This document shows positions 7,610-14,714 of a DNA stretch of 32,859 nucleotides, in pieces (positions within the stretch are counted from its first letter, which is position 1; every line of letters begins with the position of its first letter). This DNA comes from Candidatus Woesearchaeota archaeon (GTDB lineage Archaea > Nanobdellota > Nanobdellia > Woesearchaeales > CALCXY01). The position numbers and the translations under genes are program-made. The stretch lies in NCBI GenBank assembly GCA_937906345.1, contig CALCXY010000061.1:1-32859 (forward strand), written 5' to 3'. The notes under the pieces are model-generated. The model had not been told where the DNA came from. It saw only the letters and a program-made list of their open reading frames with translations, and did no database searches.

Positions 7610-7933
7610 ATGAATAATTATCAAAGAGCATATGAATCAATAGCAATTGTCCTTAATAATAGAAAAGTAATACCAAACCAAGCTATGGAAAGAGTTGAAA
7701 CATGTTGGAAAATTGGTGAAATATTAGATGAGAGAGAAAAGTCAAGCAATAAACCTAGAGTCAACCAAGAAACACTTGCTAAATTAGCTGATGAACTCAC
7801 AACAGAGTTTGGTTCAGGATTTACTCAATTAAATCTAACCGCTATGAGAAGACTCTATAGATGGTCTAGATATGAATTAGAAAAGAAAAGGTTTTCCTGT
7901 GCTTATCATTTACGACTTTGTAGAATAAGATAA
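7610..7933 (+). CDS. Stand-alone DUF1016 (YhcG) N-terminal domain
   Basis: All 107 residues fit the DUF1016 N-terminal helical domain: AYESIAIVLNNRKV, then CWKIGEILDE, then LAKLADELTTEFGSGFTQLNLTAMRRLY, and an end (FSCAYHLRLCRIR) that corresponds to the conserved LSWSHYRELLRI segment. Full-length YhcG-type proteins add a PDDEXK nuclease domain after this point, and it is missing here without a visible frameshift. The gene could be a remnant, or a DNA-binding domain working alone. A TATA box TTTATAAAT centred near 7584 is 26 nt upstream, arguing it is still expressed. Confidence 0.75.
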   Translation: MNNYQRAYESIAIVLNNRKVIPNQAMERVETCWKIGEILDEREKSSNKPRVNQETLAKLADELTTEFGSGFTQLNLTAMRRLYRWSRYELEKKRFSCAYHLRLCRIR

Positions 7934-7972
7934 ATAAACAATTTAAATACCTAGAAATCTACAAAAGCATTA

Positions 7973-8062
7973 ATGATAGAATGGCATAAGCAGAATAAAA
8001 TTCAAGTTGATTTCAATAATTTTTCTGGGAAAAATTCCCTTCTCATCAACTGCCGAAAATAG
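7973..8062 (+). CDS. Possible 29-residue leaderless small gene
   Basis: An ATG at 7973 opens a 29-codon frame (MIEWHKQNKIQVDFNNFSGK...). A TATA-like box (ATTTAAATAC, 7941-7950) is centred 28 nt upstream, the spacing used by other genes here. It overlaps the 3' end of the convergent Ntn-hydrolase gene, and the coding potential cannot be judged at this length. It may instead be an antisense transcript. Confidence 0.2.
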   Translation: MIEWHKQNKIQVDFNNFSGKNSLLINCRK

Positions 8063-9477
8063 TTGTCCACATTTTCTTGATGATCTTCACCCATCCTCAC
8101 TAGACCTTTCAAACTTCTATAAACAGCGATCTCTTCTCCTTGAGTGATAGTCTGCATATCATCCAAAGTACTTACTACATTATTGTAACAACCACGAGCC
8201 TCTTCAACATGACCACTATTTTCATACACTAGTCCCAACCAACCTTCATTACTCATAGAACCATCTAGTTCAAATATCGATTGAGATTCAGCAATTAATT
8301 CTTTAAGGCGAGTGGTTCGTTCATCATCTTCATAACAGAGTGCCTCACAAATAGCAGATCTTATGGTAACAATTCTACTTTGCATACTAGAATCCTGTGC
8401 GCTCTTATTTTGTCCTACTAATTCATAGAATTCTACATCAGCTCCTTGAGGTTCGAACATGAACTGATGCTTCATAAACATCCCTACATCATTACAATTC
8501 CCATATTTCTTCACATACTGCCAAGTTAAGTCAGCAGCCCTCTCTAACCTACCAATCTTGCCACCTATATAATACCCTTCATTATCATCTACAGAAATCT
8601 GCCAAGCCAAGCGTCGATACACATCAACATCAAAACTGTTACTAGCCACCATATCTCTTACCGGGCCCATAGTCATCACAGGGCGCCAAATATCATTCGA
8701 GTTCCTAAGTAACTCATTTAAATTATCTCCACAATGATTAACTTTTTCACAACCAAAAGGAGTTATTCGCATCTCATGTATATTTCCACCAACACTGCTC
8801 AAATTTTGCATGGATTTCTCAAAAGCATTAAAAAAAACACTACATAAGTCCCAATCCTTAGGATTCTGATTGCTAAACAGACTATACCTCATAATGACTT
8901 CATTAGCAAATTCAGCTCTGCCATTAGTAACAATAGAATTATTATATGAATCCAAATTGAATTGTGCAAGCGTCCGTATATAAGGACGTTCTGGAAACCA
9001 TGCAAGTCGCGTTACTATAGGTCCTTTCTCCTCTGGATTCTCAATACTCCTCCTTACCCCAACTACTCCTTCATCACTATATTCAAACTTCATATTCGAA
9101 AAAGAGAAAAAATCCATCACTGTAAAAATAATACTTAAAGAATCAGCAACAGTAGACTCAATAGTTGTTTCCATTAATTCTAAAAAATTATTATTAATTT
9201 TCCCAGAAAAAAAATTATGAAAACCCCACTCCGAGTTAGCTTGTGATCCACCTTCCAATTCAATAAACGCAGGAACAATATATAACAAAGCATTAAATAA
9301 TGTTAGACCTAAATCGCTACCAGAAATTCCATAATACAATCCTGAAAAATCTGTCTCTCCAATTTTCTTAAAATCTTCAGATTTTGAACTCGAATCAGCA
9401 TATCTTGTTGCCCTTCCATCCCCCATTAAGTGCAAAGTATTCTGAGGTTCATTCCAACCAGCAATTATTAAAGACAT
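8002..9477 (-). CDS. Proteasome/HslV-like Ntn-hydrolase with helical (TPR-like) C-terminus
   Basis: The ATG at 9477 (491 residues) is favoured over 9501 because the TATA box (9506-9516) is only 10 nt from 9501 but 34 nt from 9477. Removing Met leaves Ser1, and the next 55 residues match HslV/proteasome beta: SLIIAGW, then LMGDGRAT (HslV AGDGQAT; Asp19 equals catalytic Asp17), FKKI (Lys37 equals Lys33) and GLYYGISGSDLGLTLFNALL (HslV GFAGGTADAFTLF). The nucleophile would thus be Ser instead of Thr. Residues about 200-330 are unassigned. The C-terminal 110 residues form helix pairs with TPR character (WLGLVYENSGHVEEARGCYNNV). No proteasome subunit of this layout is known to me. Function inferred as an amidohydrolase or peptidase. 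Confidence 0.6.
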   Translation of the reverse strand: MSLIIAGWNEPQNTLHLMGDGRATRYADSSSKSEDFKKIGETDFSGLYYGISGSDLGLTLFNALLYIVPAFIELEGGSQANSEWGFHNFFSGKINNNFLELMETTIESTVADSLSIIFTVMDFFSFSNMKFEYSDEGVVGVRRSIENPEEKGPIVTRLAWFPERPYIRTLAQFNLDSYNNSIVTNGRAEFANEVIMRYSLFSNQNPKDWDLCSVFFNAFEKSMQNLSSVGGNIHEMRITPFGCEKVNHCGDNLNELLRNSNDIWRPVMTMGPVRDMVASNSFDVDVYRRLAWQISVDDNEGYYIGGKIGRLERAADLTWQYVKKYGNCNDVGMFMKHQFMFEPQGADVEFYELVGQNKSAQDSSMQSRIVTIRSAICEALCYEDDERTTRLKELIAESQSIFELDGSMSNEGWLGLVYENSGHVEEARGCYNNVVSTLDDMQTITQGEEIAVYRSLKGLVRMGEDHQENVDNYFRQLMRREFFPEKLLKST

Positions 9478-9603
9478 TTTATCAAAGAAGGGAAATTTCA
9501 TGCGTATTTATAAAATTATGCTATACTGAAAGAATTTCTGGAATAACCAAAAAAAAGGAATGTTTTCAAAGGAGAATTATAATAGGGGAAAAAGTTAATA
9601 AAA

Positions 9604-10209
9604 CTAACACCTTCCCCCACCATCTTCCAAGATACTACTTCTACAATACTGACCATCACTATTACATTCTCCAAGTGCAGTCCCATCCACACATCCAAAC
9701 TCTTCTGAAACAAACTCGCCAATATTTACGTTTGTAACATTTGTTACATTCTTCTCTAAACTATAAACTCTAGGAACTATAGTAGCATCTCTTTCAGTAA
9801 CTTTCAAAGAAAAAACATTAATAACTAACTTATCATAATCTCTTTTAAACAATCCTTTAATGATAAAAGGTTTTTTAGAAACTTTTCCTTTTTCAAATAA
9901 TCGAAAATACTTCTCCTTAATACCATGAATTTCAATAGAATTACCAAAATCATCTACAATAGAGCGAACATACACCTGACCTTGCAATTTAAACTGTAAA
10001 AAACCAATAATCTCTACTTCTTGCCTATCTAATTTATACACATCTGTAAATTGATCAAAAGATATTAACAAATCATTAGTTTGATTCACTTTTTCAAATA
10101 TAACTATAGAAACATTTTCCTTCAATTCAAAATTCTCACCAACAAACAAACCTTGATAAATTAAAAATATTATTCCCAAAGTAATTAAATAAACGTATTT
10201 ATCTTTCAT
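9604..10209 (-). CDS. Membrane-anchored secreted protein with C-terminal Cys motif
   Basis: Residues 5-22 (YVYLITLGIIFLIYQGLF) form a signal anchor. The 175-residue outside part is beta-rich (IEIIGFLQFKLQGQVYVRS, FIIKGLFKRDYDKLVINVF) and ends in CVDGTALGECNSDGQYC and GGGRC. This is the Cys pattern (C-x-DGT-x3-EC-x6-YC) seen at the ends of various archaeal surface proteins. The middle may be an OB-like barrel, but this is a guess. It overlaps the HEPN gene by 11 nt on the same strand, so it may be read through from the MNT-HEPN operon. Confidence 0.65.
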   Translation of the reverse strand: MKDKYVYLITLGIIFLIYQGLFVGENFELKENVSIVIFEKVNQTNDLLISFDQFTDVYKLDRQEVEIIGFLQFKLQGQVYVRSIVDDFGNSIEIHGIKEKYFRLFEKGKVSKKPFIIKGLFKRDYDKLVINVFSLKVTERDATIVPRVYSLEKNVTNVTNVNIGEFVSEEFGCVDGTALGECNSDGQYCRSSILEDGGGRC

Positions 10210-10615
10210 TTTTAATCCTTTCCAAAATTTTTTTACGAAGTAAAAAAATAGATTTTATAATCTCATTCCCTTCATCTAAACCAATTTTCTTACCATAATA
10301 ATTAATTCCATTTCTTACATATCTAAAACGATCAAATGAAACTAAATCAAAATCAGAAAATAAACTCTTCAAAAAAGATCCTATACAGATATGATTAGTG
10401 ATTTTATACCCTTTCAAGATACAAAGCGCTTCTAATACTTCTCTTAAAGCATCATAAGCCATAGGAACATAAGCAGTTATAGACTTTTCATCAATAACAG
10501 CTTTATTTACAGTCTCCATCTTTAATTCTGAAACCTCAACCAAAGAATTCACCAAAGAAATATTCTTCCGAGTAGGTTTGATAAATCCTTTTCTTTTACA
10601 TTCATCTAAGTCCAT
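10199..10615 (-). CDS. HEPN-domain protein (toxin partner of the MNT nucleotidyltransferase)
   Basis: This 138-residue, all-helical protein fits the HEPN family (AYVPMAYDALREVLEALCILKGYKI, then FDRFRYVRNGINYYGKKIG). HEPN RNases of HepT type use R-x4-6-H. Here the site reads R101-N-G-I-N-Y106, with Tyr where His is expected, so it may be a non-canonical or inactive nuclease, or one regulated through Tyr. The gene overlaps the nucleotidyltransferase stop by 10 nt, and the pair forms a type VII-like HEPN-MNT module. Confidence 0.75.
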   Translation of the reverse strand: MDLDECKRKGFIKPTRKNISLVNSLVEVSELKMETVNKAVIDEKSITAYVPMAYDALREVLEALCILKGYKITNHICIGSFLKSLFSDFDLVSFDRFRYVRNGINYYGKKIGLDEGNEIIKSIFLLRKKILERIKNER

Positions 10616-11130
10616 CGTAATTCCCCTTCTAAAACTATACCATTAATAACATTATTCACTAAATGCTCATTTTTCAAATCATTTAATTTTTTAACAGTAA
10701 TAAGATGTATTTCTTTCTTGAATATCTTCTCAAACTTAAGTAAATCAGTAAAATTATCCTTTTTTTCACTAATAATAAGAATATCAATATCACTATCATA
10801 AGTATCAAAACCAGCAGCAGCAGAACCATAAAGAACAATAGTAGGTTTTAGATAGAATTCATCCAATGCAATAATAAATCCACTCTTCCTCAATGTATGA
10901 ATAGTATAGTAAACCTTTAAATCACGAAAACTAACATTATCTACGTTTCCTTTATACAAATCAAGATTTCTTTCCTTTCGATATGATAACAATCCTTGTT
11001 TTGAAAACTCTTTTAACTTTTTACTCGCAGTAGCAGGAGTTATTTTTTTAAGCCTGGCAAATTCCCTAACATTATACTCCCTAGTTAAATCCTCAAAAAA
11101 AGGCTGTAAAATGTCTATTTTTTCAAACAT
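10606..11130 (-). CDS. Winged-HTH plus MNT-type nucleotidyltransferase (antitoxin)
   Basis: Residues 15-60 form a winged helix (VREFARLKKITPATASKKLKEF, then GLLSYRK), which allows autoregulation. Residues 95-150 hold a minimal polymerase-beta-type nucleotidyltransferase: G102-S103 and D114-x-D116 in YGSAAAGFDTYDSDIDILII. The third carboxylate seen in full enzymes falls at His142 (EIHLIT), as in several HTH-containing relatives. MNT antitoxins silence HEPN toxins by AMPylating them. It lies first in the operon with the HEPN gene and starts leaderless, 27 nt from the TATA centre at 11157. Two palindromes with a common half-site surround its start. Confidence 0.8.
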   Translation of the reverse strand: MFEKIDILQPFFEDLTREYNVREFARLKKITPATASKKLKEFSKQGLLSYRKERNLDLYKGNVDNVSFRDLKVYYTIHTLRKSGFIIALDEFYLKPTIVLYGSAAAGFDTYDSDIDILIISEKKDNFTDLLKFEKIFKKEIHLITVKKLNDLKNEHLVNNVINGIVLEGELRWT

Positions 11131-11157
11131 ATGTTTAATATAATAAACAAGTGTTTA
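11125..11157 (-). promoter_or_regulatory. Paired palindromic operators of the MNT-HEPN module
   Basis: AAACATATGTTT (11125-11136) is a perfect 12-bp palindrome that contains the start codon. TAAACAAGTGTTTA (11144-11157) is a palindrome with 6-bp arms that overlaps the TATA box. Both are built from the half-site AAACA/TGTTT. This suggests two dimers of the winged-HTH antitoxin binding side by side. Binding is inferred. Confidence 0.5.
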
Positions 11158-11202
11158 TAAAGTTTATGGTTTTACAGAAATTATAGAGATTAGTAGATAA
11201 AA

Positions 11203-11370
11203 TTATCCTAAATAAGGAGGGTGTAAAGAATAAACTTCCCTTCTATAATTTCTTAATTCCCAACCCTTAATAATACCAGGAACAGTAGTATCCCGCTTAG
11301 GAACATTACTCTTATCTAAAATAATTTCAATAGTAATATCTAATACTGGTTTTTTATGTTCATACTTCAT
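11203..11370 (-). CDS. Small unknown protein, 55 residues
   Basis: A short frame from the ATG at 11370 to the TAA at 11203 codes for MKYEHKKPVLDITIEII, then ILDKSNVPKRDTTVPGIIKG and an aromatic, basic end (WELRNYRREVYSLHPPYLG). It is charged, has no membrane segment and resembles nothing I know. Support for its reality is the TATA box (plus-strand GATATAAAAA, 11391-11400) centred 25 nt before the ATG, exactly the spacing of neighbouring leaderless genes, and sensible codon use. It fills most of an otherwise empty 270-nt gap. Confidence 0.55.
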   Translation of the reverse strand: MKYEHKKPVLDITIEIILDKSNVPKRDTTVPGIIKGWELRNYRREVYSLHPPYLG

Positions 11371-11401
11371 AAGAAAAAGAAAATAAAAAGGATATAAAAA
11401 C

Positions 11402-11599
11402 TTAACTAAACATCTTCTTAATTATAGGAATTGTTAAAACCAATGCTATAACTAAATAAACATACCATTCCCAAGCTAATAAACCAGGAATTACTTTAGC
11501 TAAAAACAATGTAGAAAACAACACACTTAATTTAACCAAACTTATATCATACCACCTAAATTTAGGTATCTGACTATCAGCCCATTCAAATATATTCAT
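11402..11599 (-). CDS. Small two-span membrane protein
   Basis: The start at ATG 11599 gives 65 residues and has a good Shine-Dalgarno site (GAGGTGG) just before it. A GTG at 11608 is the only longer alternative. Two hydrophobic spans (LVKLSVLFSTLFLAKVIPGL and WYVYLVIALVLTIPII) are separated by a short loop, and the protein ends in KKMFS. It starts 1 nt after the stop of the upstream membrane gene, so the two form an operon and may interact. Family unknown. Confidence 0.65.
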   Translation of the reverse strand: MNIFEWADSQIPKFRWYDISLVKLSVLFSTLFLAKVIPGLLAWEWYVYLVIALVLTIPIIKKMFS

Positions 11600-11600
11600 T

Positions 11601-11933
11601 TTATCCACCTCTCATTTTTACTACTACAAATCCTAAAATCACTAATAATGTTAATACTCCAAGTATCATCAATTTAATCTTTCTATCTTTAGCACTTAAT
11701 TCACTCCACTTCTTTGGTTTTTTCCATTTATTTTTATGTACTAACCCTACTATAGATAAAACTAAACCAATCATCCACATAGAACTATTTTTAGATCCTA
11801 AACCAAATATAAAAAAAATAACTCCAATAATAAAAAAAGTCCTATAATCAGGTTCATGCTTTCCTTTTTTAAGTAAGACAGCTATCACTGCTAAGATAAG
11901 CAGTGCAATTACAATCCATAATACTGTTGCCAT
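11601..11933 (-). CDS. Small membrane protein, about four spans
   Basis: The 110 residues contain an N-terminal span (VLWIVIALLILAVIAVLL), a central pair (FFIIGVIFFIFGLG and MWMIGLVLSIVGLV), a basic loop (HKNKWKKPKKWSELSAKDRK) and a last span (LMILGVLTLLVILGFVVV). By charge the basic loop lies in the cytoplasm. A TATA box (CTTTATAAAA) centred near 11960 stands 27 nt before the ATG. It is first in an operon with the two-span protein. No family recognised. Confidence 0.65.
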   Translation of the reverse strand: MATVLWIVIALLILAVIAVLLKKGKHEPDYRTFFIIGVIFFIFGLGSKNSSMWMIGLVLSIVGLVHKNKWKKPKKWSELSAKDRKIKLMILGVLTLLVILGFVVVKMRGG

Positions 11934-11978
11934 ACAGATACTATGGATTTTGCACTTTATAAAATTATTTAAAAAAAA

Positions 11979-12449
11979 TTATTTTTGTTCCTCCTTTAAC
12001 TGATGCCACAACCGAACATAGAGTTTCCGATCAACTCTAATCAACTCTTCAGATTCTTCTATCCAATAGGCTTTAAATTCCCTAAACATTAATCCAAGAA
12101 TCCCAAGTTCATCTACCATATCTTCTTGCATCAATCCAGGTCCCATATCTAATTGCATAGGATCATCATGAAGATAATCGTTTAATGGAGTGCCTTTCCA
12201 TTTATCCCTTAACTCTATTTCCTTTAAGGTCCCATCTACTAATAAACTCAAAGGCTTAGCTTGATCTTTTGTATGCCCTACAATGATATCAGGCCTACTC
12301 TGATCATATTTTAATCTACCTCTGCCTTTGTATTGCACTCTACACATATCAATTCTATCTTCGTATACAGCACCTATACAATCTCCTTCTTTTACATCTT
12401 CATATTTAATTCGTGCTTGAGAGCTCAAGCTATTATAATTTTCTTTCAT
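11979..12449 (-). CDS. Unknown soluble protein with structured leader
   Basis: This 156-residue, acidic protein has no signal or membrane segment. The first half looks like a small beta-barrel (IKYEDVKEGDCIGAVYEDRIDM, CRVQYKGRGRLKYD, DIIVGHTKDQ). The second half is helical (MVDELGILGLMFREFKAYWI, RLWHQLKEEQK). I cannot place it in a family. A strong SD, GGAGGAT (12454-12460), precedes the ATG, and a perfect hairpin follows the predicted transcription start. Expression may therefore be controlled in the leader. Confidence 0.6.
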   Translation of the reverse strand: MKENYNSLSSQARIKYEDVKEGDCIGAVYEDRIDMCRVQYKGRGRLKYDQSRPDIIVGHTKDQAKPLSLLVDGTLKEIELRDKWKGTPLNDYLHDDPMQLDMGPGLMQEDMVDELGILGLMFREFKAYWIEESEELIRVDRKLYVRLWHQLKEEQK

Positions 12450-12453
12450 TTTA

Positions 12454-12460
12454 ATCCTCC
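12454..12460 (-). promoter_or_regulatory. Shine-Dalgarno site
   Basis: The minus-strand sequence GGAGGAT stands 4 nt before the ATG at 12449. It lies 1 nt from the foot of the leader hairpin at 12462-12482, so folding of the hairpin could affect its access. Confidence 0.6.
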
Positions 12461-12461
12461 A

Positions 12462-12482
12462 CTAGATAGAACTGCTATCTAG
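12462..12482 (-). promoter_or_regulatory. Leader hairpin or operator before the gene at 12449
   Basis: CTAGATAG and CTATCTAG form a perfect 8-bp inverted repeat around AACTG. A TATA-like box (TTTAAATA, about 12517-12525) puts the RNA start near 12495, so the hairpin is the first element of the transcript, next to the SD. The remaining gap up to 12714 shows only the pyrD promoter and no recognisable RNA gene. Confidence 0.45.
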
Positions 12483-12683
12483 CATTATTAATTGTAGTTG
12501 TAAAATTACACAAATAATATTTAAAGAAGCTCACCATTACTTTTTGCTGACGGATTTTTCAAGCCCACAAAGCAAATCATTTGAGATGAGAACACAATCT
12601 AGAAAAAGGATCTAAAACCAAAAAAAGTTTTATCAATCATAAACAATATAATAACTAAATAATATATAAACCTTTCCAACAAA

Positions 12684-12714
12684 CTTTAAATACTATTCCT
12701 TCATCAATTTCTAT
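12684..12714 (+). promoter_or_regulatory. pyrD-pyrK promoter and leader shared with pyrC
   Basis: TATA box CTTTAAATAC (12684-12693) is centred 26 nt before the ATG, giving a leaderless or nearly leaderless mRNA. From TAAATAC to the ATG the segment is 28 nt long and matches the pyrC promoter (16459-16486) at 20 of 28 positions, including TCAATTTCT just before the start. Confidence 0.5.
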
Positions 12715-14400
12715 ATGCAATTCTTAGGTAAAAACATCAGTGGAAAATACACAATACCTTCAGGAATTATAACAGTATCATTAGATGTTTTAGAAGAAAT
12801 AGCTAAAATTCCACAAATTGGAGTGTTAACAACAAAGAGTGTTGGTCCTGTTGTAAGAGAAGGAAATCCAGAACCTGTTTACGCACAAATTAACAAAGAC
12901 AAATTTACAAACGCAGTAGGCTTACCAAATCCAGGAGCAGAATATCTTGCAGAAGAACTCAAAAACCTTAAACTACCAGAAGATAAATTCTTATTAGTTT
13001 CAATTTTAGGAGGAACACCAGAAGAATTCAAAAATGTAGCAAAACTAGTAGAACCTTATGCAGACGGATTAGAACTAAATTTCTCTTGCCCTCACGCAGA
13101 GGGTTTAGGGCAAGCTATTTGCTCATCCCCAGAAATTGCAATATCATACGTAAAAGCAGTCCAAGAAGTAACAAACAAACCGCTTTTAGCAAAATTATCA
13201 CCTAACATTGACAATATCAAAGAAGTTTCTAAAGCTTTAATTGAAGCAAATATTAATGGATTTACAGCTATTAACACAGTTGGTCCTGAAGAAAACAAAG
13301 AACCAATCTCACAAAAACCAGTCCTATCACATAAAACAGGAGGTATCTCTGGTAACTGTATTAAAGATATTGGAGTGCAAAAAGTTAAAGAAATTAAAGA
13401 AGCATGTCAAGAATTAAACAAAGACTTACCAATCATTGGAATGGGAGGAATATCTTCTCAAAGTGATATAAAAGAATACGAAGAAGCAGGAGCAACTATC
13501 TTAGGAATAGGAACTGCATTAACTGGCATGTCTACAAAGGATATACACTATTTCTTCCAAAATATTGAAAATCCTAGCTTTGAATTTTCAAAAATTAAAG
13601 AAACTACAATGCAATTTGAAGAACTAACACTAAAAGAAACAAAAACCTTAGCAGATGATTTAATTATTCAAACCTTTGACAAACCAATAAAAAATACACC
13701 TGGACAATTTAATTTTCTTTGGATTCCAGGATTAATGGAAAAACCATTCTCACCTGCAACAATTAATCCAGCTTCTTTTGCTATTAGAGTTATAGGGCCT
13801 TTCACTCAAGGATTAAAATCATTAAAACCAGGAGATAAAGTTATGATTCGAGGCCCTTATGGAAACGGATTTACTGTAAAAGACGACAAATCACTCCACT
13901 ACTGCCTTATTGGAGGAGGAACAGGCATTGCACCATTATACTACCTAACTCAAGAACTATCAAAAAACATACCAAAAGAACAAATTCATGTTTTCTTAGG
14001 AGGAAGATCTAAAAATCAAATTTATTTAACAACTGAATTTAAAGCAATAGCAAACGTTTACATCTCTACTGATGATGGAAGTGAAGGCTTTAAAGGATTT
14101 GTTACACAATTATTTGAAGACTTTATAAAAAATAACAATCATAAATTCTACCACTACATTTGTGGTCCAGAAATTATGATGAAAAAAACATTTGATATTG
14201 CAAAACAATCAAATTTTGAAGATATTGAAGCATCTATGGAAAGATACATGAAATGTGGTGTTGGTATTTGTGGTATTTGCTCTATGGATGGTTCTAGAAC
14301 CTGTGTTGATGGAACAGTTTACAAAGAAAAATTCCTCTCAAATTCAAAGTGTTTTGGAATTTCTCATAGAAAAAAGACTGGTGAATTAGAGAAGTATTAA
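12715..14400 (+). CDS. pyrD: Fused dihydroorotate dehydrogenase (class 1B) and PyrK-type electron-transfer subunit
   Basis: Residues 1-295 are a class 1 dihydroorotate dehydrogenase (dihydroorotate to orotate, FMN): TKSVGPVVREGNPEP, NAVGLPNPGAEYL, catalytic Cys125 in LNFSCPHA, LLAKLSPN, and the phosphate-binding IGMGGISS and GIGTALTG. Residues about 300-561 match PyrK: FAD-binding (TPGQF, NPASFAIRVIGPFTQGL), NAD-binding GGGTGIAPLYYL, and a four-Cys [2Fe-2S] site (KCGVGICGICSMDGSRTC). In bacteria PyrDB and PyrK are separate chains of one heterotetramer and pass electrons to NAD+. Here they are one continuous frame with no frameshift. The promoter resembles that of pyrC, the preceding pathway step. 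Confidence 0.92.
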   Translation: MQFLGKNISGKYTIPSGIITVSLDVLEEIAKIPQIGVLTTKSVGPVVREGNPEPVYAQINKDKFTNAVGLPNPGAEYLAEELKNLKLPEDKFLLVSILGGTPEEFKNVAKLVEPYADGLELNFSCPHAEGLGQAICSSPEIAISYVKAVQEVTNKPLLAKLSPNIDNIKEVSKALIEANINGFTAINTVGPEENKEPISQKPVLSHKTGGISGNCIKDIGVQKVKEIKEACQELNKDLPIIGMGGISSQSDIKEYEEAGATILGIGTALTGMSTKDIHYFFQNIENPSFEFSKIKETTMQFEELTLKETKTLADDLIIQTFDKPIKNTPGQFNFLWIPGLMEKPFSPATINPASFAIRVIGPFTQGLKSLKPGDKVMIRGPYGNGFTVKDDKSLHYCLIGGGTGIAPLYYLTQELSKNIPKEQIHVFLGGRSKNQIYLTTEFKAIANVYISTDDGSEGFKGFVTQLFEDFIKNNNHKFYHYICGPEIMMKKTFDIAKQSNFEDIEASMERYMKCGVGICGICSMDGSRTCVDGTVYKEKFLSNSKCFGISHRKKTGELEKY

Positions 14401-14714
14401 GGCAATAAAATTAATTTCTTACCTTCAACACTCCACTCCAATTGCTGTCCATCTTTTAAATTCTCAGACTCCATAATAGCTATAGGAACAGTTACCACAT
14501 TACTCTTTCCAACTTTTCTTAACTTGACTTTTAATGCATTTTTCTTCCTTGCTTTTTCAATATTCAAGGCTTTTTGTGCATCTTCTGGATGAATAAGTTC
14601 TTCTTTACACTTTGAACATACCCACCCTCTTACTTCTATTCCTTTCCACTTCAATTGGGTTTTCTTCATCATTCCCTTACATTCACATTTTAATTGCAGT
14701 TTTTCAAGATCCAT
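14397..14714 (-). CDS. Antitoxin fusing a YgiT-type zinc finger with an AbrB-like domain
   Basis: Residues 1-50 form a MqsA/YgiT-like zinc knuckle: C10-x-C12 and C33-x2-C36, with GWVCSKCKEELIHPEDAQKA matching the conserved W-x-C-x2-C-(G/E)E tail of that family. Residues 60-105 read as an AbrB/MazE-like strand-turn (LRKVGKSNVVTVPIAIMESENLKDGQQLEWSV). In bacterial MqsA an HTH follows the finger, so the DNA-binding part has been swapped here. It overlaps the toxin gene by 11 nt and comes second in the operon, as is usual for MqsRA. Its stop overlaps the convergent pyrD stop. Confidence 0.75.
   Translation of the reverse strand: MDLEKLQLKCECKGMMKKTQLKWKGIEVRGWVCSKCKEELIHPEDAQKALNIEKARKKNALKVKLRKVGKSNVVTVPIAIMESENLKDGQQLEWSVEGKKLILLP

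Noticed and set aside
12530-12660. CTGA and GATGAG stretches reminiscent of C/D-box sRNA.
   Set aside because: No correctly spaced C, D', C', D boxes on either strand and no closing stem.
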